Shown: in pieces, positions 36,173-44,378 of the stretch
Numbering within the stretch: position 1 is the first letter of the stretch
Layout: every line of letters begins with the position of its first letter
Made by a program: the position numbers and the translations under genes
Source: Acidobacteriota bacterium
GTDB lineage: Bacteria; Acidobacteriota; Blastocatellia; Pyrinomonadales; Pyrinomonadaceae
NCBI GenBank assembly: GCA_019639235.1
Contig: JAHBSG010000005.1
Coordinates: 62,001-126,000 of the forward strand
Direction: 5' to 3'
DNA: 64,000 bases
The notes under the pieces: generated by a model
Seen by the model: only the letters and a program-made list of their open reading frames with translations
What the model was told of the DNA's origin: nothing
Database searches by the model: none

Positions 36173-36409
36173 AAAGCATCTCTTAAAATTACGAAAAAAT
36201 ACAACGGGTCAACCTATCGCTACGTGATGGAAGGATGGGGGTTGATAGGATTCCAGCTCACCCTAACGGACGGCGAAAATATTAGCTGCACGTTCACCAT
36301 TAACTCTGAGAAAAGAGCTAACAACTGGTCCGATATCTCCTCCGATCTTGGATCACCGTCCTTAAGGATTTGGTCGCTAATTATCCAACCCTCTCCTGTG
36401 TTGCCTTGA
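36173..36409 (+). pseudogene. probable gene fragment without start
   Basis: An open frame runs from 36173 to a stop at 36409, but no good start lies upstream: the frame is closed by TGA and TAA just before. The translation (…GLIGFQLTLTDGENISCTF, then INSEKRANNW and DLGSPSL) looks like real protein sequence rather than a shadow frame. It reads like the C-terminal part of a small protein of unknown family. The rest of 36109-36550 holds the duplicated gene end (next entry) and AT-rich DNA in which I see no other gene. Confidence 0.35.
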
Positions 36410-36476
36410 ATCCGTCTTTCCCAAACACACGGTCCAGCCAGAGGTTCGTCAGTTTCTCCTGCACGCTGTTTGACCG
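36403..36476 (-). pseudogene. duplicated C-terminal fragment of the Nfn-like flavoprotein gene
   Basis: The minus strand encodes NSVQEKLTNLWLDRVFGKDG followed by FK, nearly the same as the last residues of the 1243-residue flavoprotein (NSVQEKLTNLWLDRAFGQDD at its C-terminus). The DNA at 36431-36470 and 37091-37130 is 37/40 identical in direct orientation, exactly 660 bp apart. It has no upstream coding part, so it is a remnant, possibly an attachment-site-like duplication flanking the toxin-antitoxin debris. Confidence 0.8.
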
Positions 36477-36550
36477 GTGGTGTTGGCGATCTTTAGATCG
36501 CACAGTCAATCTGAATTTATGTCCGGTTCGAATTAGGTTAAACTATCGCT

Positions 36551-36817
36551 ATGCAGGTCACGATCAACATTCCCGAAGATCTCGCGAAACTTATTGGCAC
36601 TGATCAAGCCGACATCGAACGTCGAGTGCTTACGGCGACGGTGTTGGAGGAATATCGCTGCGGACGATTATCGCATGGGCAGATCGGCAAGTTGCTAGGG
36701 ATGAACAGATTTCAGGTGGACGCATTTTTGAAAGACAACAATGTGCCTCTGAACTACTCGATCAAAGACCTAGAGGACGATCGTCGGACGTTGGATGAAC
36801 TAGCTCTTAAGAGATGA
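36551..36817 (+). CDS. UPF0175 family antitoxin-like protein
   Basis: An 88-residue protein. The N-terminus MQVTINIPEDLAKLIG is a ribbon-like strand; the body has the UPF0175 helix-turn-helix pattern EEYRCGRLSHGQIGKLLGMNRFQVDAFLKDN followed by LNYSIKDLEDD. Members are usually paired with a PIN-fold DUF3368 toxin. Its stop overlaps a start of such a toxin (ATGATCG at 36814), but the toxin is broken after about 12 residues. The antitoxin itself looks intact. Confidence 0.85.
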   Translation: MQVTINIPEDLAKLIGTDQADIERRVLTATVLEEYRCGRLSHGQIGKLLGMNRFQVDAFLKDNNVPLNYSIKDLEDDRRTLDELALKR

Positions 36818-36850
36818 TCGTTGTTGCCGATACCTCTCCACTTAACTACT
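36814..36850 (+). pseudogene. N-terminal stub of a PIN/DUF3368-type toxin
   Basis: The frame begins MIVVADTSPLNY, the standard start of DUF3368/PIN toxins with the first catalytic Asp (D6). After about residue 12 the translation (SELTSSF…) no longer resembles the family and the frame is the reverse complement of another gene fragment. The start overlaps the antitoxin stop by 4 bp, the usual coupling. The catalytic remainder is gone, so no active toxin is made. Confidence 0.75.
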
Positions 36851-36992
36851 CTGAACTTACTTCTTCTTTTATTGACTCGCCGAGTTGCCAGACGACAACG
36901 CGTTTTACCGCGACAGCGGTGACCTCATCAAGCTCGCCTTCCTCCGCGAGGAAGGCGTCGAAGTTGCTTCCAATATTCTTGTGCTCGGTCAT
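36846..36992 (-). pseudogene. truncated XRE/HigA-like antitoxin (N-terminal 48 residues)
   Basis: An ATG at 36992 with GGAG about 10 bp upstream encodes 48 residues: MTEHKNIGSNFDAFLAEEGE then LDEVTAVAVKRVVVWQLGES. This matches the N-terminus of addiction-module antidotes whose next segment is the DNA-binding helix-turn-helix (normally about 90 residues). The frame ends at a TAG (36846-36848) exactly where the PIN-toxin stub on the other strand breaks off, so the HTH domain is missing. Confidence 0.7.
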
Positions 36993-37040
36993 TTTCTAAA
37001 CTCCGCATTAACCCGCCGCGATCTTTGAACTATTGCGTGG

Positions 37041-40000
37041 CTACGCCGCTTTTCCGTAAAGCCGTTTGAAATCGTCCTGGCCGAACGCCCGGTCCAGCCA
37101 GAGGTTCGTTAGTTTTTCCTGAACGCTGTTGGCCCTGAGGCGGTCGTTGAGGTTCTTGAAATCAACGAAGTCCAGGTGCTGGTCCTGGTTAAAGCATGAG
37201 AAGACGAAAAATTCCTCGCCGGTGTGCGGGTTTACGTGCCGCTGCAGACACTGGGCACAGACCTCCTTCATCATGCATTGCATCGGGCTGTTGATCGAGC
37301 CGATTGCGACGTGCTGCTCTTTCAGGAAGGGCTTGAGCACGCTGTGCCGTGCCTCGCGGACGCCGTTCATCATCCGGTCAGACCCGATGGCGATGATGCG
37401 GTCGATCTCATTGAGCCTTACGTGCTGTTCGCCGAGGCTGCCCTCGGCATAAGCGACCATCGCCTGTACGATATTGCCGCGGTAGTGCGCGTCCTGCGGC
37501 CGCTGCGGAGCGATGAATTCGCCCGCGTCCGTCGCCCAGATCACCTGGTCGGTCGCGTTCTCTATCTCCTCGCGTTTGAAGAGGTCGGCGCTATTCTTGT
37601 ACCCGGCAAAGTAAACGACCTTGTTGTTCCTCTCGCGAAGTGCGCGTGCGATCGAGAAGAGCACCGCATTGCCGAGTCCGCCGCCCGCGAGCAGCACCGT
37701 TTCGTTCTCCGGTATCTCGGTCGGCGTTCCGGTCGGGCCCATTACGAGCACCTCCTCGCCTTCCTTAAGCAGCGAGCAGAGCCGCGAGGACGTTCCCATC
37801 TCGAGCACGATCATTGAAAGCAGCCCGGCCTCTTCATCGACCCATGCACCGGTCAGCGCAAGCCCTTCCATCATCAGCCGTGTGCCGTCAACGACCGGAG
37901 CCTGCGTCTCAAAGTTCTGCAGCCGGTAGAACTGCCCGGGCTCGAACTTCCTCGCCTGCAGCGGAGCCTTGACGATCACATCGACGATCGTCGGCGTCAG
38001 CCTGACGACCTTTACAACGTAAGCCCGAATCTGTTCGTCGAGCGTTGCGACAAGCTTGTCAAAGATCGAGTCGCGTTCCGCCTGCGGCAGCGAGCCGCGT
38101 TCGGCAAGCTCATCGGCAAAAAGTTCGACCACCTTCGAGTACCCGTGCTTGGCCGAGGCCATTGCCTTGACGACGTTGCCGGCATATTGCGGGTGGTTGT
38201 CGCCGTAATATGAAATGAACCGTCCGTCGCGCTCGTATGAGGTAAAGAACGCAGGCTCGCCCTTTGCTGCCTCGGCCACGTGGAGCGTGCCGTCGCCGTT
38301 CCGCTCGACCTTAAAGGGCTTAAAGAACTGCCGCCATTCATCAAGCTGGAATGTCCCCGGCTTTTCCTTCTCGTAGATCACGTTCGGCGAGGTGCCCGCG
38401 GCGACGCAGACCGTTCTCGCAGGGAATTCGTGTATCTCGCCGGAGTTCGTGAACTTGCCCGTCTCGGCGTCGTAGTTGAAGGCCTCGAATTTCAGTGCCT
38501 TGACCGCGCCGTATTCGTCCGGAACCGCCTCGGTCGGCGACATCAGCTCGACGAAATTGATGCCCTCTTCGAGAGCCTTCTGCACTTCCTCGTGGTTCAG
38601 CCGATATGCAGGCGAATCCTGCAGCCGCTTGCGGTAAACCAGCGAAACTCCGCCCCATGACCGCACCAGCGAAACGAGGTCCGGTTCTTCGCCCGCAGCC
38701 GCTGCACGGGCGCGTTCGGCCCGGACCTTTCGGCCGTGGTCAAGAAATTCGAGCATCATCGCCCGCTCTTCTTCGTCAAATCTCGCCAGCGTCGCTTCCT
38801 CGCCAAATTCGGCGATGACGTCCTCGTATTTCGCCAGCATCTTCTCGACCTGGACCGGATAATACGCGAAAAGCTCGGTCGCCGTATCGATGCCCGTCAG
38901 CCCGCCGCCGATAACGACCGCCGGCAACCGCACCTGCAGGTTCGAGAGTGTGTCCTTTTTGAATGCACCCGTAAGCTGCAGTGCCATCAGGAAGTCCGAG
39001 GCCTGGCGAATGCCGCGGATAAGGTTGTTCTTCATCGGGACGATGGTCGGCCGGCCGGCACCGGTCGCGATCGCGATATGGTCAAAGCCAAAATCCCATG
39101 CGTCCTCGATGGTCAGCGTGCCGCCGAAGCGAACGCCGCCGTAGGCACGGAAGCGCTTCCGCCGCTGGAGCAGAAGCTGGACCATCGTCAGGAAGTTCTT
39201 GTCCCAGCGGACCGTGATGCCATATTCCGAAACGCCGCCGAAGCCCGAGAGAATTCGCTCATCAAGCTCTTCCGTGATCTCCGAAATATCTTTCACAGGC
39301 CGCGGGCACTCGGTTCCGAGCTTGCCGGTCCATTCGTCCGGCAGCGGCTCGATCTTCAGCCCGTCAATGCCGACGACGCCAAAGCCCTCGTTCAGCAAAT
39401 ACTGCGAGAGCGTGTAGCCGGCCGGCCCGAGCCCGACGACCATCACGTTCTTGCCGTTGTATGGCAGTGCATACGGCCGCCGTGCGTTGAGCGGGTTCCA
39501 ACGCGTCAGCAGGCTGTAGATCTCAAATCCATAGGGCAGGCCGAGCACGTCCGTCAGCGACGCGGTCTCCGCCAGCGGAATATTGACCGGCTCCTGCTTT
39601 TGGAAGATGCAGCCCTTCATACAGTCATTGCAGATGCGGTGGCCGGTTCCGGCACACATCGGGTTGTCGATCGTAACGATCGCCAGCGAACCGATCGGGT
39701 CGCCCTGTTTCTTGAGCATGTGCATCTCCGAGATGCGTTCGTCGAGCGGGCAGCCTTCGGTCTTGATGCCAAGAGGGTTGCGTTTCGCGGTGCCGTCCGG
39801 TTCGCGGAGCCCGGTCGAGCAGGCGTCCTTCCCGCGCTCGTGGCAGATCATGCAGTAATCGATCTCGTAGAGCGCGTCGCGCATCGTGCCGCGGTCGTCC
39901 GTCAGCTTAAAGCCGTCGCGGCGGCGGAGTTCCTCCTCGCGGCCGCGCATTATGTTGTGGAGCTTCGGTTCGGGATGGATCAGGTGGACGAGGTTCTGAT

Positions 40001-40772
40001 AATCGAGCGCGTGCGGCGTCTTAAAGGCCTTCCACTGCTTTTCCTTTTTGTAGAACTCGGCGGCCGACCATGCCTCGAGGATCGAAAGTGCCGCTTTGAC
40101 CGTCAGCAGTTCGCCGGCCGCATCCGTTTTGATGATGTGCTCTGTAAAGACACGCCCAAATGCCTGGTCCTTTTGCTTTTCGTAAAGTGCCTGAATGTTA
40201 TCGACGGCGGCCTTGTTCGCACCGTTGGCGTTCGGGTCTTTTTGAAAGGCTTCTTCCGCCTCGGTCAGCCGTGCCGCCATCGTGGCAATGCCAAGCTCTT
40301 CGTCGTAGATCAGCGTCTCATCAAACGCGCGGTTCCGCATTTCCGTCACCGCCGCGTTCAGTTCGTTCACGTTTAGCTCAGCGATTGATTCCGGCTTATA
40401 GGCCTTGATCGCCCGCCGCTGGACAAAAAATTTGTATTTCCAGATCGGGTCCTGCTCCGTGATGGCCTTCTGGATCGCCTCGCGTTCCTTCGAGATGCGA
40501 AAGACCCTGCCGACGAAGTCCGAAAGGAACGGGGCCGCGTCGGTCAAGATCTTTGATTCGACCCGCCGTTCGTAGCCCTCGCCGCGTGCCGCGATATACT
40601 TTTTGAGGGCATCGCCGAGCACCGGCTCCTTTTCGGCGACCTCGGCATAGAATTTATCGGCAAGCTCTTTCAGCTTTGCGGCATCAAAAAGGTCTGAATA
40701 GTTAAAACCGTCGATGCCGAGCTCGAAGTCGAACCCGTCGGCATTAGTATTTATCTCGGAAAATGGCGTCAT
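37041..40772 (-). CDS. large Nfn-like flavoprotein: GltD-type and PyrK/FNR-type modules fused
   Basis: A 1243-residue cytoplasmic protein. Residues 1-270 are mostly helical with no known motif. About 305-395 contains a cysteine-rich Fe-S region (CMIC, C, CP, then CAGTGHRICNDCMKGC). About 425-910 is a GltD/NfnB-like unit with GLGPAG (FAD) and GGGLTGIDTA (NAD(P)H). About 940-1243 is a ferredoxin-reductase/PyrK-like unit with a FAD pocket (GQFYRLQNFE), a nucleotide site (GGGLGNAVLF) and a C-terminal C-x4-C-x2-C...C group (MCxxxxVCAQC… SC) for a [2Fe-2S] cluster. The two modules equal the subunits of NfnAB transhydrogenase. Its own promoter region is divergent from the kinase gene. Function is inferred. 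Confidence 0.75.
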   Translation of the reverse strand: MTPFSEINTNADGFDFELGIDGFNYSDLFDAAKLKELADKFYAEVAEKEPVLGDALKKYIAARGEGYERRVESKILTDAAPFLSDFVGRVFRISKEREAIQKAITEQDPIWKYKFFVQRRAIKAYKPESIAELNVNELNAAVTEMRNRAFDETLIYDEELGIATMAARLTEAEEAFQKDPNANGANKAAVDNIQALYEKQKDQAFGRVFTEHIIKTDAAGELLTVKAALSILEAWSAAEFYKKEKQWKAFKTPHALDYQNLVHLIHPEPKLHNIMRGREEELRRRDGFKLTDDRGTMRDALYEIDYCMICHERGKDACSTGLREPDGTAKRNPLGIKTEGCPLDERISEMHMLKKQGDPIGSLAIVTIDNPMCAGTGHRICNDCMKGCIFQKQEPVNIPLAETASLTDVLGLPYGFEIYSLLTRWNPLNARRPYALPYNGKNVMVVGLGPAGYTLSQYLLNEGFGVVGIDGLKIEPLPDEWTGKLGTECPRPVKDISEITEELDERILSGFGGVSEYGITVRWDKNFLTMVQLLLQRRKRFRAYGGVRFGGTLTIEDAWDFGFDHIAIATGAGRPTIVPMKNNLIRGIRQASDFLMALQLTGAFKKDTLSNLQVRLPAVVIGGGLTGIDTATELFAYYPVQVEKMLAKYEDVIAEFGEEATLARFDEEERAMMLEFLDHGRKVRAERARAAAAGEEPDLVSLVRSWGGVSLVYRKRLQDSPAYRLNHEEVQKALEEGINFVELMSPTEAVPDEYGAVKALKFEAFNYDAETGKFTNSGEIHEFPARTVCVAAGTSPNVIYEKEKPGTFQLDEWRQFFKPFKVERNGDGTLHVAEAAKGEPAFFTSYERDGRFISYYGDNHPQYAGNVVKAMASAKHGYSKVVELFADELAERGSLPQAERDSIFDKLVATLDEQIRAYVVKVVRLTPTIVDVIVKAPLQARKFEPGQFYRLQNFETQAPVVDGTRLMMEGLALTGAWVDEEAGLLSMIVLEMGTSSRLCSLLKEGEEVLVMGPTGTPTEIPENETVLLAGGGLGNAVLFSIARALRERNNKVVYFAGYKNSADLFKREEIENATDQVIWATDAGEFIAPQRPQDAHYRGNIVQAMVAYAEGSLGEQHVRLNEIDRIIAIGSDRMMNGVREARHSVLKPFLKEQHVAIGSINSPMQCMMKEVCAQCLQRHVNPHTGEEFFVFSCFNQDQHLDFVDFKNLNDRLRANSVQEKLTNLWLDRAFGQDDFKRLYGKAA

Positions 40773-40785
40773 ATAAGTATATATT

Positions 40786-40798
40786 CGTGAAAATCACG
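40786..40798. promoter_or_regulatory. short palindrome in the divergent promoter region
   Basis: CGTGA-AAA-TCACG lies 14-26 bp upstream of the flavoprotein ATG at 40772, within an AT-rich leader that probably contains its promoter. It could be an operator or leader hairpin. Confidence 0.3.
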
Positions 40799-40897
40799 TA
40801 AATAAATTCAACCTTTTATTCTAACACCGCGCCCGAAACGCCAACAAAACGCCCCGCTTCGCGAAAGGCGGCTTACAGAGGGTAAAACGGAAAAACG

Positions 40898-40926
40898 GTG
40901 AAAAAGCGGGCGGAATATGGTATAAA
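40898..40926 (+). promoter_or_regulatory. extended -10 promoter of the tyrosine kinase gene
   Basis: TGGTATAAA gives an extended -10 (TATAAA at 40921-40926). At 17 bp upstream, GTGAAA (40898-40903) is a weak -35. The distance to the ATG at 40985 is 58 bp. Confidence 0.5.
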
Positions 40927-40984
40927 GCAAGTTTGCGCGAGAATTTTCCCCGATATTATTGATCTCGTTCAGTTTAGAGCATTT

Positions 40985-43483
40985 ATGGAACAGGAACAGC
41001 GGCTAGCTCCATTGCCGAGGACCGGCGAATTACGAACAGCGGCACCCGAGTATCAGCAGAGCTATTTGCCGATGTACGACGACCCGGTCTCCGAGGGCAG
41101 GCGAAATCTGCAGCATTACGTCGGGGTCGTGATGAAGCGGCTGCCGCTGATCCTTGCGCTGATGGCGATCGTTACTGCGGCTGCGGCATTTTATATGTAT
41201 CGCCAGCCGGATCAGTTCGAGGCCGTCTCGAAAATGGTCATCGAACCGCGTCGGCCGAAGGTCACCTCAAAGGACGCGATCAATATCAACTTCGGCGGCG
41301 ACGCCAACTACATGGCGACGCAGATCCAGCTTCTGCAGGGACAGGACCTCAAGAAAGAGCTTGTCCGCGAGCTTGGACTCTATCGTGACCCGAACCTTGC
41401 CGGCGGCAGCGGCGGCGGATTGTTCAGCAATCTCTCGTCGGTCTTTTCCGGTTCCGAGCCCGAGCCCGAGAAACAAGGTTCGCTTGCTGTGCTCAGCGAA
41501 GTCCCCGTAAGCGACGATACAAGGCCCGTGCTTTCTCCGGAAGAAGAAGCCCGCGTTGCTCGGTATAAAGATCTTTTTAACGTTTCCGCAGCGACGCTCG
41601 AACGAACGAACCTCGTTGATGTGAAGGTCCGCAGTAGCAACCAAGAGCTTGCTAAGGTCGTCGCGAACAAGCTTCCGGAGGTTTTCATCCGCCAGCATGC
41701 CCAGCGTGAAATGGAAGGTGCTATTCGAGCGAAAGAGGACCTCGAAAAGTCGATGGAAGACCTCTCGCGAACCATCGCCGAACAGGAGCTTGAGCTTATC
41801 GCCGCCATGCGCGAGAGCAACTTGCCGCTACAGGAAAAAGGCCAGGACCTTGCCGCCAGCCGGCTCGGTACGCTCAGCGAAACCTATCTCAAGACAATGG
41901 AGACCCGCCGTCAGCTCGAGAGCCGCTACAATGCCGCCGTCTCTGCCAGCCAACGCGGCGAAGGGATGAACATCCCCGATCTTTACGAGAACAAGATCTT
42001 TCAGGACACGATGCGGCTCAATAATGAGCGCAAGGCGAAGCTCCAGGACGACATTCGCAACATCGATAAGCAGATCCAGCAGGCCGAGACCGAAAAGTCT
42101 GAACTTCTGGTTCGCTACACGCCCGAATATCCGGAAGTGAAAAAGATGGAGGAGCGGATCGCTTCGCTCAAGGAATCAAGAACGCGGACCGAGCAAGAAG
42201 TCTCTTCGATCATCGACCGCGACCAGAAGCGGATCGAACGCGAAGCCGTTGGCGGTGCGCTGACCGCACTCCGGGCACAGCTCGATGCAAAGCGGAAAGA
42301 GGAAGCTCAGGCTCAGGCCGCCTACGACCGCGAGGCCGCACTTGCTAACATTCAGGGCCAGGCGCAGACGCGGCTGACCACGCTCAAGCGCGACATTGAG
42401 ACCAAGCGCAACCTGCTTGATACCTATACGCAGCGGCTCAAGGAACAGGAACTCGCGATCGCCAACAGCACGCCGGATAACATCAAAATGGCTGCCGCCG
42501 CCGAGACGGCTCCGAGGGTCGGCCCCAACCGCACTCGCAATATTATCGTCGCTCTGCTGCTCTCGCTTGCGGCGGGCATCGGCCTCGCGTTCCTGCTCGA
42601 TTATCTCGACGATTCGGTAAAGAACTCCGAAGAGATCGGCCGCCAACTCGGGCTTCCGACGCTTGCGTTGATCCCGCACTATTTTGGTTCGGAGAAAAAG
42701 CGGCTTCGCCTTGCGGCCGAGAACGGCGGAAGTCCGGGCACGAGCCTTGTCGCGCTCGAAGAGCGCCATTCGCCGATGGCCGAAGCCTATCGCCACCTCC
42801 GTACCTCGTTGCTATTCTCTTCGGCCGGCAAACCGCCGCAGTCGATCCTGGTCACATCGTCGCAGCCTTCCGAGGGCAAAACGACGACCGCCATCAACAC
42901 GGCCATCACACTTGCGCAGGCCGATGTTGACGTCGTCATAGTCGATTGCGATCTCCGCCGACCGCGGATCCACAACTATTTCGACCTCGAGAATTCCGAA
43001 GGGCTGACCAACTACCTTTCGGGCGACCGCAACACAAAGAACCTCATCAAGGCCTGCCGCGACCTGCCGCGGCTTAAGGTGATAACCAGCGGGCCGATAC
43101 CGCCGAACCCGGCCGAGCTCCTAAGCTCGAACGAGATGCGCAACCTGCTTCAGTTTCTACGGAGCAAATATAAGCACGTGATCATCGATTCGCCGCCGGC
43201 AATCTCTTTCACCGATGCGGCGATCCTCTCGACCCAGGTCGATGGTGTGATCCTTGTTGCGATGGCGGGCAAGAGCTCGATGCACCTGATGCGCCGCTTC
43301 AAGCAGCGGCTCGGCAACATCGGAGCCCGCATCTACGGCGTTGTTCTTAACGGCATCAAGCAGGGCTCGGTCGAGTATGGCTATTACGGTTCGGGCTATT
43401 ACGATTACTACAAGAGTGCGGACGCGGATATGACGACGCCGCGTATGGACACGGACGCGAACGGCTCGAACGGCCGTGCCTGA
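40985..43483 (+). CDS. Wzc/GumC-type polysaccharide co-polymerase with tyrosine kinase domain
   Basis: An 832-residue inner-membrane protein. The Wzz domain starts after TM1 (about 55-73); long coiled coils occupy about 200-490; TM2 is near 518-538. The cytoplasmic BY-kinase follows: Walker A SSQPSEGKTT (about 624-633), Walker A' VVIVDCDLRRPR (about 649-660) and a C-terminal tyrosine cluster (YGYYGSGYYDYY, about 798-809) for autophosphorylation. It controls chain length and export of capsule or exopolysaccharide. The start at 40985 fits the promoter and first conserved residues. The flanking rmlD gene supports a surface-polysaccharide role; no Wza or Wzy is in the window. Confidence 0.9.
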   Translation: MEQEQRLAPLPRTGELRTAAPEYQQSYLPMYDDPVSEGRRNLQHYVGVVMKRLPLILALMAIVTAAAAFYMYRQPDQFEAVSKMVIEPRRPKVTSKDAININFGGDANYMATQIQLLQGQDLKKELVRELGLYRDPNLAGGSGGGLFSNLSSVFSGSEPEPEKQGSLAVLSEVPVSDDTRPVLSPEEEARVARYKDLFNVSAATLERTNLVDVKVRSSNQELAKVVANKLPEVFIRQHAQREMEGAIRAKEDLEKSMEDLSRTIAEQELELIAAMRESNLPLQEKGQDLAASRLGTLSETYLKTMETRRQLESRYNAAVSASQRGEGMNIPDLYENKIFQDTMRLNNERKAKLQDDIRNIDKQIQQAETEKSELLVRYTPEYPEVKKMEERIASLKESRTRTEQEVSSIIDRDQKRIEREAVGGALTALRAQLDAKRKEEAQAQAAYDREAALANIQGQAQTRLTTLKRDIETKRNLLDTYTQRLKEQELAIANSTPDNIKMAAAAETAPRVGPNRTRNIIVALLLSLAAGIGLAFLLDYLDDSVKNSEEIGRQLGLPTLALIPHYFGSEKKRLRLAAENGGSPGTSLVALEERHSPMAEAYRHLRTSLLFSSAGKPPQSILVTSSQPSEGKTTTAINTAITLAQADVDVVIVDCDLRRPRIHNYFDLENSEGLTNYLSGDRNTKNLIKACRDLPRLKVITSGPIPPNPAELLSSNEMRNLLQFLRSKYKHVIIDSPPAISFTDAAILSTQVDGVILVAMAGKSSMHLMRRFKQRLGNIGARIYGVVLNGIKQGSVEYGYYGSGYYDYYKSADADMTTPRMDTDANGSNGRA

Positions 43484-43491
43484 TGCCGCGT

Positions 43492-44337
43492 TCATTTTTC
43501 CGAAAGTAGGAAACGAGCGAGGGCGTCCTCCCAATCGGGAAGGGCGCCCAAGCTTTTTACCTCGCGGACGGACGCCAGCCGCGAATTCCTCGGCCGCGGT
43601 GCCGGCCGCTTGAGCGTTTCACCCGAAACCTCCTCGATCAGGTCGCTGTCAAAGCCACCGAGCTCAGCTAATTTTTTGGCAAAGCCCGCGTAGCTCGTGC
43701 CTTCGCCCGCGTTCGTTACGTGGATGACACCCGTAAAGTCGGTCGCGGCAAGCTCGCGCATCCGCCGGGCGAGGTCGGCTCCGTAGGTCGGCGTGCCAAA
43801 CGCGTCGCTGATCGCCTTGATCGCCTTCCCCTCGCCGAGCAGTCGATGCATCACGCTCAGGAAGTTCGTCCCGCCTCGGCCGTAGATCCAGCCCGAGCGG
43901 ACGATGACCGCTTCCGGGTTCGCCTCGGCGGCGGCAAGCTCACCCTCGTATTTCGAGACGGCGTAAACGCCTTTCGGCTCCGGCAAATCGTCTTCGGTAT
44001 AAAAGCCTTCCTTCTCACCGCTGAAAACGTAATCGGTCGAAACGGTTACGAACCGCACGCCGTGTTCCACCGCCGCAAGCGCCAGATTGCGGACGCCCGC
44101 GACATTCGCCGCGTTGCACGCCTCGACTTGGGCTTCCGCACCGTCAACGTCCGTGAACGCCGCGAGGTTCAGGATCGCGTCCGGCCGTAGCTCCGCGACA
44201 GCGGCCTGCACCGCCGCCTCATCGGCGATGTCGAGCTCGGCCCGCGTCAGCGCAGCCACATCGTCGCCGATCTTTTCGCAATATTCTTTCGCCGCCCGGG
44301 CAACCATCCCGTTGGCACCTGTTATGAGAACCTTCAT
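43492..44337 (-). CDS. rfbD: dTDP-4-dehydrorhamnose reductase
   Basis: A 281-residue short-chain dehydrogenase of the RmlD family, the last step of dTDP-L-rhamnose synthesis. The N-terminus KVLITGANGMVA binds NADPH; TVSTDYVF (98-105) and the catalytic YxxxK (Y125, K129) are present. The other rml genes are absent here. It converges with the tyrosine kinase gene (8 bp between the stops) and is divergent from the flavoprotein gene to the right. Confidence 0.88.
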   Translation of the reverse strand: MKVLITGANGMVARAAKEYCEKIGDDVAALTRAELDIADEAAVQAAVAELRPDAILNLAAFTDVDGAEAQVEACNAANVAGVRNLALAAVEHGVRFVTVSTDYVFSGEKEGFYTEDDLPEPKGVYAVSKYEGELAAAEANPEAVIVRSGWIYGRGGTNFLSVMHRLLGEGKAIKAISDAFGTPTYGADLARRMRELAATDFTGVIHVTNAGEGTSYAGFAKKLAELGGFDSDLIEEVSGETLKRPAPRPRNSRLASVREVKSLGALPDWEDALARFLLSEK

Positions 44338-44378
44338 ATCGACGCTAGAATATCGCATTCGCTTTGGTGTGTGCGAAG

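Noticed and set aside
36814-36999. 61-residue PIN-toxin gene as complete
   Set aside because: Only the first 12 residues match the family; the rest is antisense to the truncated antitoxin.
38736-40376. 546-residue plus-strand open frame
   Set aside because: Shadow of the Nfn-like flavoprotein, rich in Arg, Asp and Val with no motif.
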